A stretch of DNA of 64,000 nt, taken from the NCBI GenBank assembly GCA_937952975.1, contig CALFXX010000122.1:9430-73429 (forward strand), in the 5' to 3' direction. Position 1 is the first letter of the stretch; every line of letters starts with the position of its first letter. Shown in pieces: positions 26,203-34,599 of this stretch. The DNA is from an uncultured Alcaligenaceae bacterium. Its GTDB lineage: Bacteria; Pseudomonadota; Gammaproteobacteria; Burkholderiales; Burkholderiaceae_B. A model generated the notes under the pieces. It saw only the letters and a program-made list of their open reading frames with translations. It was not told the origin of the DNA and did not search any database. The position numbers and the translations under genes were made by a program.

Positions 26203-27407
26203 GGTCGTGACACGCTACTTTTTTTTTGTAAACGCTGATAAATCTCTTGCGCCTCGGGAGTCAAGGTTTCAATGCGCGCGCGCGTTTGATAGGCTTGTTG
26301 AATCATTGCCGGGTCAAGCGGGATTTTGCGTTGCTCGGCTAACAAGGCGTGACGTTTGGCCACAATGAGCGCCTGCCGATGGCTGACTTTTTCTAGATAG
26401 TTTTGCACACGACTTAAACCCCGTCTTCCTGAAATACGTGCCAAGATTTGGCGGACCAATAGTCGATGCATTTTTTCAACGAACGCCGCTAGGCGCGTGC
26501 CAACACCCTCTTCCTTTAGCTGCTCAACTTGCTGCTCGGACCAACGAATCGGGCGCGTTACGCGCCACATAAACGAGCGATGAATCGCAGCCAACGCAGC
26601 TTCAGCACGCGCGGCTGAGGCGGCTGCCTCTTGAATCTTGGTTTCGATTTGTTGGTCAAATAGACTGGCCAGGGTTTCAAGCGATAAGCCGTACTCGTAG
26701 TCAAACGCCTTGATCGTTAAGGGGATCGACAATCCTTCGCTTGATTTTTGTGCAATCACGGCATACAGGGGGCTAACGTCTTGCAATACATTTAACAGCG
26801 ATACGGGCTGCTGCGCCGCCAAGCTAAATTGCTCTTGTAACGGAATCGCCTTGCTCAGTGCAAACCCAGCATGCTCAGGCACAAACTCCAATAACGCGCG
26901 CGGGATGGGTTGGCGACGCGTGGGGTCTAAGAAACCTAGATTACTGCTCGCGAAGATATTTTCAGGATTAACAGCCTGCAAGATCAGGAGGCCGCCTGGC
27001 GCTAAGACGCGCAGTGACTGTTGTACGACTTGCCTTAAAGCCTCAAATGGCAGGGCTTCAGCCAAACCAAAGCCTGAAATCAAAGCATAGCTTTGATCTG
27101 GACAAGCTTGTAACGCTAGTAGTGCGTTTTGAACCTGCGCCTGTAAGCCTAAGTTCTGACAGTGCTCAATGCAGGCCGCGTCTTCATCAACCCCCAGTGC
27201 CGTAAAGCCAACATGAGTTAAGGTTTCAAGCCACTCGCCTTGACCACAACGCAAATCCAATGCCGCGGCTTTTGGGTACGCATGCAGCAAAGGAAAAACG
27301 AATGGTAAGTAGCAAAACAAACGCGCCTGAACTGTGGCGCGTGAACCATGAATTTTTGCGTGCCAGGCACGAGAAAAATGATCAAGCTCAGCTGACAGTT
27401 CAGTCAC
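26199..27407 (-). CDS. WbdD-like SAM methyltransferase with coiled coil, possible chain terminator
   Basis: 402 residues from a GTG at 27407, chosen for its ribosome site (GAGG six bases before) and its eight-base overlap with wzt. A TTG at 27419 is possible. The methyltransferase domain fits the chain-terminating family (ALDLRCGQGEW, LGVDEDAACI, VLAPGGLLILQAVNPENI, FLDPTRRQPIP). Two motifs are altered: the first Gly of D-x-G-x-G is Arg, and the usual E-H-L-P is E-A-L-P. An Ala/Glu-rich coiled coil lies at about 250-285, suited to acting as a length ruler. The kinase domain of E. coli O9a WbdD is absent. It may cap the chain and stop elongation before export. Confidence 0.78.
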   Translation of the reverse strand: MTELSAELDHFSRAWHAKIHGSRATVQARLFCYLPFVFPLLHAYPKAAALDLRCGQGEWLETLTHVGFTALGVDEDAACIEHCQNLGLQAQVQNALLALQACPDQSYALISGFGLAEALPFEALRQVVQQSLRVLAPGGLLILQAVNPENIFASSNLGFLDPTRRQPIPRALLEFVPEHAGFALSKAIPLQEQFSLAAQQPVSLLNVLQDVSPLYAVIAQKSSEGLSIPLTIKAFDYEYGLSLETLASLFDQQIETKIQEAAASAARAEAALAAIHRSFMWRVTRPIRWSEQQVEQLKEEGVGTRLAAFVEKMHRLLVRQILARISGRRGLSRVQNYLEKVSHRQALIVAKRHALLAEQRKIPLDPAMIQQAYQTRARIETLTPEAQEIYQRLQKKSSVSRP

Positions 27408-28623
27408 GTAGCACCTCAATACTTGAGGGCAACCACGCCAGGCCTACAAAGTGGTCTTTACCGACATTCACAACGTTAAATACGATGGCCCGATCACGCC
27501 ACTCGTAATTTTTTTCGAGATGACTTTCTGAGTCGTGCAGCGCAAACGACATCGAGTATGACCCTACTCCAAAATTTGCGGGAAACCTTAGCCCATAACG
27601 TATTGTTTGGCCCGAACGGATAGCGCTAATAATTTGCTTGGTATGAAAGGTATTGGTACCAAACACCGGCTGACCCAGACGATCTTTAATCTGATAGCCA
27701 AAGACAAGTTCGGGCAAATCAGCAAAGGCTTCGACCTCGACCTCTATCTGTAAGACCTGCCCAACCTTCACTACCTCAACGGGTTTGCCGTCTTCATCGC
27801 ACAGGGTGGCTTTGATCACGCGCGCTTCGCCCGTACCAGAGATCGTCTGCACATTTCCGTCGTGACCGAGCACTTGCTGCACGTTGGTAGGGTCACGCTC
27901 GGCAATCATGGCGTTGTAGTAATCCATCACCGTTTCGGGGCTACCTTGCATGGCTATTGAACCACCGCTTAGCAAGATCGCACGGTCACAAATACCTTGA
28001 ACCGCGCCCTTGTCATGCGACACGATCAACAGTGTTGTGCCAAGCTTGTTGTAGGCACGAATGCGATCAAAACTTTTGTGCTGAAAATAATTGTCGCCAA
28101 CCGATAAGGCCTCATCCACAATCAGTATATCGGGGCGCCTTGCTGTGGCGACGCTAAACGCCAAACGCATTTGCATGCCACTTGAATACACGCGCACCGG
28201 TTGATCGATGTAGATACCGATCTCGGCAAAGGCTTCGATCTCGGGCATCAGGCCGCGCATATCGTCAGCCGTTAACCCCAACAATTGCCCAGCCATGATG
28301 GCATTTTGCCGGCCGGTAAAGTCGGGATGAAAACCCATGCCAAGTTCAAGCAAGGCAGCGATGCGACCCGTGACATTGACCGAACCAGTCGTGGGCTCGG
28401 TGGTGCCGGTAATCATTTTCAGTAGGGTGCTTTTGCCGGCGCCATTCATTCCAATGATGCCGATGGCTTCGCCTGGCTTGACTTCAAAACTCAGGTTTTG
28501 CAACACCCACTTTTGGGTATGTCGCGGTGGGCTAAACGGAATGAGCCATTCAGCCAAGCGCGCACCCCGGGTAGGGTATTGTTTATAGGCTTTGCCTAAA
28601 TCGCGAACGCTAATCGTACCCAT
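27400..28623 (-). CDS. wzt: ABC transporter ATPase with C-terminal glycan-binding domain
   Basis: 407 residues. Walker A GMNGAGKST, signature YSSGMQMRLAFS, Walker B DILIVDEALSVGD and IVSHDKGAVQGICDRAILL fill the first 240 residues. The remaining 165 or so (from about VIKATLCDEDG, through VFGTNTFHTKQ and YSMSFALHDSE) match the Wzt C-terminal beta-sandwich that recognises the capped non-reducing end of the chain. Such a domain is found in exporters whose glycans carry a terminal modification, which fits the WbdD-like gene that follows. It powers export of the completed polysaccharide with Wzm. It overlaps wzm by one base. Confidence 0.95.
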   Translation of the reverse strand: MGTISVRDLGKAYKQYPTRGARLAEWLIPFSPPRHTQKWVLQNLSFEVKPGEAIGIIGMNGAGKSTLLKMITGTTEPTTGSVNVTGRIAALLELGMGFHPDFTGRQNAIMAGQLLGLTADDMRGLMPEIEAFAEIGIYIDQPVRVYSSGMQMRLAFSVATARRPDILIVDEALSVGDNYFQHKSFDRIRAYNKLGTTLLIVSHDKGAVQGICDRAILLSGGSIAMQGSPETVMDYYNAMIAERDPTNVQQVLGHDGNVQTISGTGEARVIKATLCDEDGKPVEVVKVGQVLQIEVEVEAFADLPELVFGYQIKDRLGQPVFGTNTFHTKQIISAIRSGQTIRYGLRFPANFGVGSYSMSFALHDSESHLEKNYEWRDRAIVFNVVNVGKDHFVGLAWLPSSIEVLRD

Positions 28624-29414
28624 CAGAGTTCATCCACGATTTCGCCTGCGTGCTTACGAAATAATCGCGCACCCCACACGCACAACAGCAGAGCAAGTAA
28701 GGTGACCGGCCACAACGAGCGCCAATCCGGCCACTGGCCATTCACTAAGATCTGCTGATATGCCCCCATCAGGTTTGTCATGGGGTTATAGCGAATCAAC
28801 TCTTGAAAGACGGGTGGCAGAATATTAATGGGATACACCACTGGGGTCGCCCAAAACCAAAACTGCAACACGACACCTGCCATTTGACCCACGTCACGAA
28901 AAAAAACATTGAGCACGCCGAGCGTTAAACCCAAACCCATTGACAACAAAATTTGAATGAACAATACGGGGATCAAGGCCACAAACACGACACCCGGAAA
29001 CGCACTCGTCATCAGTAAAAATATCGTAAACAGCGAAAAGATAATGACGAAATTGACCGAGGCGTTTGCCAACGCAATGATCGGCAAACACATCCGCGGA
29101 AAATTAATCTTTTTAAGCAGATTAGCGTTTTCAATAAAAACGTTTTGGCCTCGCGTCACGGCCTCATTAAAATACGTCCAGGTCAGCACGCCGGCACACA
29201 GGTAGATGCTGTACGCGAATTCGCTTTCAACACCGGGCAGCTTGCTGCGCATGATTTGCGAAAACACCACGGTGTAGACAACGATCATCACCAAGGGTTT
29301 GATGACTGTCCAGGCGGCACCGAGCAACGAGTTTTTATAGTTAGACTGAAACTCGCGCTGCACGCTGCCTGAAATAAAGCCGCGATAGCCCCATAAAGAT
29401 CGGATTAGCCCCAT
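28623..29414 (-). CDS. wzm: Polysaccharide ABC exporter permease
   Basis: 263 residues from the ATG at 29414; a GTG at 29426 adds four. The amino-terminal amphipathic stretch REFQSNYKNSLLGAAWTVIKP, then six hydrophobic helices, and PVVYPINILP near the end are typical of Wzm/KpsM permeases. It pairs with the Wzt ATPase to move undecaprenyl-diphosphate-linked glycan to the periplasm. It is encoded directly after manC (28 bases) and before wzt, the order seen in E. coli O8/O9 clusters. Confidence 0.94.
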   Translation of the reverse strand: MGLIRSLWGYRGFISGSVQREFQSNYKNSLLGAAWTVIKPLVMIVVYTVVFSQIMRSKLPGVESEFAYSIYLCAGVLTWTYFNEAVTRGQNVFIENANLLKKINFPRMCLPIIALANASVNFVIIFSLFTIFLLMTSAFPGVVFVALIPVLFIQILLSMGLGLTLGVLNVFFRDVGQMAGVVLQFWFWATPVVYPINILPPVFQELIRYNPMTNLMGAYQQILVNGQWPDWRSLWPVTLLALLLCVWGARLFRKHAGEIVDEL

Positions 29415-29442
29415 ATTTGGATGCACCGGCTAGTGACTGCCG

Positions 29443-30858
29443 TCACGCGCGACCGTAATGATCTTCAAAGCGCACGATATCGTCTTCGCCGAGATAGTTA
29501 CCGCTTTGAACTTCGATCAAGACCAAATCGATTTTGCCGGGGTTTTCAAGCCGATGCTTGTGCCCCGCGGGGATGAAGGTTGATTCGTTGGTGGCGATCA
29601 ATAAGTTTTGTTCACCATTCACGACCTTAGCCATACCATCGACCACAATCCAGTGTTCGCTGCGATGATGATGCATTTGCAACGATAGTGAGGCACCGGG
29701 CTTGACCACGATCCGTTTCATTTTGAAGCCTGTGCCTTCTTCAAGCACGGTGTATGTGCCCCAAGGGCGGTGTACGGTACGGTGTAACTTGTACGCCTCG
29801 TGCCCAATTTTTTTAAGCTGACCCGCGATTTGTTTCACGTCTTGCGAGTGCTCTTTATGCGCAACTAGCAAGGCGTCGGGGGTATCGATAATAATGAGGT
29901 TATCAACACCCACTGCAGCGATTAAGCGGCCTGAGGCTTGAATAAAAGTGTTGCTGACATCATGCAAGTAGGTTTCGCCTTCAAGGCTATTGCCATTTGC
30001 ATCTTTAGGGATCAAGTCACCCAACGCATTCCACGACCCGATATCGCTCCAGCCGATGTCGCAGGCAACGATGGCGGCGTGGGTGGTTTTTTCCATTAAA
30101 GCGTAGTCGATTGAAATGCTGTCGGCTTTTTTAAATGTCTCGGCATCTAGGTCAATTTGATACTGACCAGGGCCTTCAACTCGGCGCGAGGCTTTGAGGC
30201 TTGTTTCAACCGCCTCTAATACCGCAGGCGCATACAGCTTGAGCTCGGCCAAGGCTGTTTCGGCTGTCATGCAAAACATGCCCGAGTTCCAGAGGTATTT
30301 GCCGCTAGCGACATACTTCTGTGCAGTTTCTAGATTCGGTTTTTCGACAAACCGCTTAACCGTGTGGCCTTCAGATTCAATATAGCCGTAGCCGGTTTCG
30401 GGGCCTTCGGGTCGAATACCGAACGTGGTCACTTTACCGGTTTCAGCTAGTTTGACGGCGGTTTGCACGGCCTCGGTAAAGGCGTGTACGTCTGCGATCA
30501 GGTGATCTGCGGTTAAAAATAACATCACGGCTTTGGGGCCGTAAGTTTGATAGACAGTCAGTGCAGCTGCGGCAATCGCGGGGGCAGTGTTACGGCCTTC
30601 GGACTCAAGAATGAAGCCCAACGGCATGGGGATCTCGCCCGTTTCGCGATATTCGTCGGCGGTTTTAAAAAACAGATCGCGATTGGTGACGGTCAACACT
30701 TCGACCACGTCTGGCAAACCTTTTGCACGCAAAAATGACTTTTGCAGCAGGCTTTGGCCATCAGCCAAGCGGATAAAGGGCTTAGGGTGCTGCTCGCGCG
30801 ACACCGGCCATAAACGTGTGCCGGCACCGCCAGAGAGAATCACAGGGATGAGTTGCAT
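29443..30858 (-). CDS. manC: Mannose-1-phosphate guanylyltransferase / mannose-6-phosphate isomerase
   Basis: 471 residues, the size of the bifunctional enzyme. The nucleotidyltransferase has VILSGGAGTRLWPVSRE at 6-22, LTADH, FVEKPN and ISIDYALMEK. The carboxy cupin domain of the isomerase shows HRPWGTY, FKMKRIVVKPGASLSLQMH and SEHWIVV. It provides GDP-mannose, which feeds both D-mannose incorporation and, via Gmd, D-rhamnose and L-fucose. No phosphomannomutase gene is seen in the window. First of the manC-wzm-wzt unit, with 120 bases between it and the upstream glycosyltransferase. Confidence 0.96.
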   Translation of the reverse strand: MQLIPVILSGGAGTRLWPVSREQHPKPFIRLADGQSLLQKSFLRAKGLPDVVEVLTVTNRDLFFKTADEYRETGEIPMPLGFILESEGRNTAPAIAAAALTVYQTYGPKAVMLFLTADHLIADVHAFTEAVQTAVKLAETGKVTTFGIRPEGPETGYGYIESEGHTVKRFVEKPNLETAQKYVASGKYLWNSGMFCMTAETALAELKLYAPAVLEAVETSLKASRRVEGPGQYQIDLDAETFKKADSISIDYALMEKTTHAAIVACDIGWSDIGSWNALGDLIPKDANGNSLEGETYLHDVSNTFIQASGRLIAAVGVDNLIIIDTPDALLVAHKEHSQDVKQIAGQLKKIGHEAYKLHRTVHRPWGTYTVLEEGTGFKMKRIVVKPGASLSLQMHHHRSEHWIVVDGMAKVVNGEQNLLIATNESTFIPAGHKHRLENPGKIDLVLIEVQSGNYLGEDDIVRFEDHYGRA

Positions 30859-30978
30859 GCTTAAGCGCCAGAAATAATTTACAGCATTATCGCATTGTGG
30901 AGGCTAAACAGCCCGTTTCGGAGCTCCGCGCCTTGCTTGTGTGCATCGTTACCCCGGCAAATGCGTACAGGGACCTTT

Positions 30979-32331
30979 TTATTGCTCGAATAACGACTTT
31001 TGAAGCTGCTCGACGCTTTGCTGCCAGGTGTTGTATTTCAGACCGGTGCTCAGTGGGTGTTGCTTCGCCTCGTACAGGGACAACCAAGCTTTAATGCTTT
31101 GAGCCGTATCCTGAGCCGCCTCAGAGGCGGTTTGGCGCCCGGCGGGGCCGCCAAAATAGTAAGCTGCGTCGCCGGCGACTTCTCTAAACACGGGGATATC
31201 GCGCAGCAATAAAGGGATACCGTACTGAGCCGACTCGATCAACGGCAAGCCAAAACCTTCGCCCTCACTGGCCGCGATCAGGCAGGTGCTGGCCGCGTAT
31301 ATTTTTTCAAGATACTCGTCACTGATCCCTTTCAGCCAGAAGAGCTTTTTATTCAACTCTGGATGTTGGGCTAGAATGTCTGCAACTTCGGAGATATTCC
31401 ACCCTATTTTACCGACGATCAGTAAATTTATATTTTCGGTGGCTTGCCAAAGCAGGGTAAATGCATCAAGAATTTGACGATAGCCTTTACGGGGTTCAAG
31501 CGTGCCCACCATTAAAAAGGTGGGGCGCTGGCTAATCGTAGACAGCATCTGCTCGGCATCGGCCGGCAAGCCTTTTGAAGGCGCCGAATTATTTAGATCG
31601 GCCCCCAGATGGAAAAAAGTAGCTTGAAAGGTATCGCTGACAGGGATGCGGCTGGCCGCAATCCACGCTTGATAGTCATCGGCCACTGCTTTTGAAATGC
31701 AAATCGCACCATCAAACTTAACCAAGGTGCGCAACCAGCGCATATGAAAATCTTTGGTTGAGCTTGGAAAGTAGGCGGGAAACTGCACCGGCAGCAGGTC
31801 ATAGACCACAAAATACACTTTCACCCCAGCCGCTCTAATCTTTGAGAGGTAGTTTTGCTCTTTGAGTGTCGTGACGCAGGCGAAATCCAAGCCTAAAAAG
31901 ATATCGCCTGGGCTCACGTCAATCGCCCGCGGTTCGGGCGAGCGGCCTAAGGTCAGCGACCCGCTGGCGTCATGCCCCATCTGCGCAGCCTTATAGCCAA
32001 CATGGCGATCGCCATATACGGCTTGAATCTCGTACCCCGCGGGTGGGTTCGTCAGTAATTGCAGCAAGATGCTGCGTGTAACCCGTTGAATGCCCGTTTT
32101 TAAGTCTTCTAAAACTAAAAACGAAACGTCAACAAATAGAATGTTGGAGGTGGAATTTGTACGAAACTGAACAATACGAGGCTTAACTAGATACCAATCA
32201 AACAACTGCACCTGAATATGGCGCACAAAAGGCTCAAAACTAGGATATTTGGTGGTAAGGGCTTTAAACGCTTTTTTAAGCGGCCCTGTGGTCAGTAAAT
32301 CGTATAAATTTTTAACAACCGACTTGATCAT
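30979..32331 (-). CDS. GT4 glycosyltransferase related to module 2 of the double enzyme
   Basis: 450 residues from the ATG at 32331; a TTG at 32397 would add 22 mostly hydrophobic residues. It carries ILFVDVSFLVLEDLKTGIQR, LGLDFACVTTL, VYFVVYDLLPVQFP, FLMVGTLEPRKGYRQ and SEGEGFGLPLIESAQYGIP (intact E-x7-E). Nearly every landmark of module 2 of the protein at 23590-26202 is present in the same order, so the two share recent ancestry. Probably a GDP-mannose- or GDP-rhamnose-using transferase of the Wzm/Wzt-exported glycan. It is transcribed away from gmd. Confidence 0.86.
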   Translation of the reverse strand: MIKSVVKNLYDLLTTGPLKKAFKALTTKYPSFEPFVRHIQVQLFDWYLVKPRIVQFRTNSTSNILFVDVSFLVLEDLKTGIQRVTRSILLQLLTNPPAGYEIQAVYGDRHVGYKAAQMGHDASGSLTLGRSPEPRAIDVSPGDIFLGLDFACVTTLKEQNYLSKIRAAGVKVYFVVYDLLPVQFPAYFPSSTKDFHMRWLRTLVKFDGAICISKAVADDYQAWIAASRIPVSDTFQATFFHLGADLNNSAPSKGLPADAEQMLSTISQRPTFLMVGTLEPRKGYRQILDAFTLLWQATENINLLIVGKIGWNISEVADILAQHPELNKKLFWLKGISDEYLEKIYAASTCLIAASEGEGFGLPLIESAQYGIPLLLRDIPVFREVAGDAAYYFGGPAGRQTASEAAQDTAQSIKAWLSLYEAKQHPLSTGLKYNTWQQSVEQLQKSLFEQ

Positions 32332-32501
32332 ATGTGTGATGGCTAAAACTATATTGGGCAAGCCGAGATGACGGGATAATAAAAAATATATCCCCAATTA
32401 AATATTGGCGGCAAATTCAGAGACGCTCAGGACTAAAAGTTTAACTGTGCCAGATGTTTGAGCGACGAGCGCCCGCCTACCGCGCACAAACGCCACAGAA
32501 G

Positions 32502-32507
32502 TATAAT
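32502..32507 (+). promoter_or_regulatory. Candidate -10 element for gmd
   Basis: A perfect TATAAT 32 bases before the gmd GTG, in the 140- to 200-base region between the divergent glycosyltransferase and gmd. No good -35 hexamer is present at 16-18 bases upstream, so it would need an activator or is chance. Confidence 0.35.
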
Positions 32508-32538
32508 AACGCCTTTGAACGGCTAACTGGATACAAGC

Positions 32539-33591
32539 GTGGCGAATACAGGCGCAAACAAAACCGCGGTGATCACTGGCATCACCGGACAAGACGGGGC
32601 CTACTTAACCGAATTGCTGTTGGGCAAGGGCTATACAGTCTACGGCACTTATCGCCGCACCAGTTCAGTCAATTTTTGGCGCCTTGAAGAGCTTGGCGTT
32701 GAAAATCACCCTAATTTGCACCTGGTTGAATACGACCTAACCGACCTGTCTTCAAGTATTCGTTTGTTACAAACTTCAGGCGCGACTGAGGTGTACAACT
32801 TGGCTGCGCAAAGTTTTGTGGGGGTCTCGTTTGAGCAACCCATCACGACCGCAGAGATCACCGGCATTGGCCCGGTGAACCTGCTTGAAGCGATTCGCAT
32901 TGTGAATCCAAAGATCAGGTTTTATCAGGCCAGCACGTCAGAAATGTTTGGCAAGGTGCAAGCGATTCCGCAAGTTGAATCGACTCCATTCTACCCGCGC
33001 AGCCCCTACGGCGTGGCCAAGCTGTATGCGCACTGGATGACAATCAACTATCGCGAAAGCTATAACATTTTTGCGACCAGTGGTATCTTGTTTAACCACG
33101 AATCCCCCCTTCGCGGCCGTGAGTTTGTGACCCGCAAAATTACTGATAGCGTGGCTAAGATCAAGCTGGGCAAACTGCCGGTGCTTGAGTTGGGCAATAT
33201 CGATGCGAAGCGCGATTGGGGCTACGCCAAAGATTATGTCGAAGGTATGTGGCGCATGCTGCAGGCGGCCGAGCCTGATACCTTTGTGCTGGGCACCAAC
33301 CGTACCGAAACCGTGCGTGATTTTGTGACGATGGCGTTTAAAGCGACCGCGGTCGACATTGAATGGAAAGGCCACGCCGAGCAAGAGCAAGGCGTTGATG
33401 CTACCTCGGGTAAGGTCTTGGTGAAGATTAATCCTAAGTTTTATCGGCCCGCCGAAGTTGAGCTGCTGATTGGCAACCCTGCAAAAGCGAAAGCCGCGTT
33501 AGGCTGGGAGCCCAAAACGACGCTCGAAGAGCTCTGTCGCATGATGGTTGTGGCAGACTTGGCGCGTAATGAGCGCGGTTTCTCGTTTTAA
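32539..33591 (+). CDS. gmd: GDP-mannose 4,6-dehydratase
   Basis: 350 residues from a GTG at 32539. AVITGITGQDGAYLTELLL at the start, VEYDLTD, YNLAAQSFVGVSFEQP, QASTSEMFGKVQ, YGVAKLYAHW with the YxxxK pair, SGILFNHESPLRGREFVTRK and RDWGYAKDYVEGMW are near-diagnostic for Gmd. It makes GDP-4-keto-6-deoxy-D-mannose, the branch point for GDP-D-rhamnose (Rmd, encoded next) and GDP-L-fucose (Fcl at 10441). The rmd ATG follows the gmd stop without a gap. Confidence 0.96.
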   Translation: MANTGANKTAVITGITGQDGAYLTELLLGKGYTVYGTYRRTSSVNFWRLEELGVENHPNLHLVEYDLTDLSSSIRLLQTSGATEVYNLAAQSFVGVSFEQPITTAEITGIGPVNLLEAIRIVNPKIRFYQASTSEMFGKVQAIPQVESTPFYPRSPYGVAKLYAHWMTINYRESYNIFATSGILFNHESPLRGREFVTRKITDSVAKIKLGKLPVLELGNIDAKRDWGYAKDYVEGMWRMLQAAEPDTFVLGTNRTETVRDFVTMAFKATAVDIEWKGHAEQEQGVDATSGKVLVKINPKFYRPAEVELLIGNPAKAKAALGWEPKTTLEELCRMMVVADLARNERGFSF

Positions 33592-34599
33592 ATGACAGTT
33601 GAAGCTCGGATGAACGCAAGCAACAACCGACGCGTACTCGTCACCGGGCTGCAAGGGTTTACCGGCCTGCATTTGGCTAACGAACTTGAGGCGCGTGGCT
33701 ACGAGGTGTGGGGCTTAGGGGACGTTGACCCCACTCGGCCCCGCTCGGTCAAAGCAAATCTCTTAGATCCTGAATCGTTGGGCGCGGCGGTATTAGCTGC
33801 GCAGCCGCAATATGTGGTGCATTTGGCAGGTGTGGCCTTTGTCGGCCACGGCCAGCCCAAGGCATTTTATGACGTCAATTTAGTGGGCACGCGCAACTTG
33901 CTTGAGGCACTCGAACCGCTTTCGGCGCAATTAAAGTGTGTGCTGCTTGCCAGCAGCGCCAATGTGTATGGCAACTTGCAAGGCGGCTTGCTCAGCGAAA
34001 GCAATCCAGTCAACCCAGCAAACGATTACGCAGTCAGCAAACTGGCCATGGAATATATGGCTAAGCTGTGGTTGCCCAAGGTGCCGGTCGTGATGGCACG
34101 GCCTTTTAACTACACCGGCATTGGTCAGTCAGAAAGCTTTTTGATCCCCAAGATCGTGTCGCATTTTGTGCGCAAGCAGCCAACGCTTGATCTGGGCAAC
34201 ATGGACGTTTGGCGCGAGTTTAATGACGTTCGCGATGTGGTCAAAGCCTATCGCATACTGCTTGAGGCGGCACCGATCGGTCAGATTGTGAACGTCTGTT
34301 CCAGCAATTTAGTGTCGCTTAAAGACGCACTGGCTTTGGCAACCGAATTGACCGGACACTCACTAGAAGCGCGTGTTAACCCGCTGTTTGTGCGCGCCAA
34401 CGAGGTGCTGAAGCTGGGCGGGGATACAACGTTGTTAAAGACTTTTGTGCCTGATTGGCACCCCAAGTGCTTGCGTGAAACGTTAGCGTGGATGATTCAG
34501 GCGGCGCAACAAGAGTTGACCATAACAAGCGGCTCTGGCTCGCTTGCTAGCAACACGGCCGCAACTTCAATTCAGTCTTTACCCCCCATCCAGCCATGA
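33592..34599 (+). CDS. rmd: GDP-6-deoxy-D-mannose (GDP-D-rhamnose) reductase
   Basis: 335 residues from ATG 33592; an internal ATG at 33610 fits the family start well too. VLVTGLQGFTGLHLANEL, YVVHLAGVAFVGHG, ASSANVYG, NDYAVSKLAMEYM with the YxxxK pair, ARPFNYTGIGQ and MDVWREFNDVRDVVKAY are typical of RMD. It reduces the Gmd product to GDP-D-rhamnose in the cytoplasm. The gmd-rmd pair occurs in P. aeruginosa common polysaccharide (D-rhamnan) loci, together with wzm/wzt, which supports a D-rhamnose-containing glycan here. It overlaps the next gene by four bases. Confidence 0.93.
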   Translation: MTVEARMNASNNRRVLVTGLQGFTGLHLANELEARGYEVWGLGDVDPTRPRSVKANLLDPESLGAAVLAAQPQYVVHLAGVAFVGHGQPKAFYDVNLVGTRNLLEALEPLSAQLKCVLLASSANVYGNLQGGLLSESNPVNPANDYAVSKLAMEYMAKLWLPKVPVVMARPFNYTGIGQSESFLIPKIVSHFVRKQPTLDLGNMDVWREFNDVRDVVKAYRILLEAAPIGQIVNVCSSNLVSLKDALALATELTGHSLEARVNPLFVRANEVLKLGGDTTLLKTFVPDWHPKCLRETLAWMIQAAQQELTITSGSGSLASNTAATSIQSLPPIQP

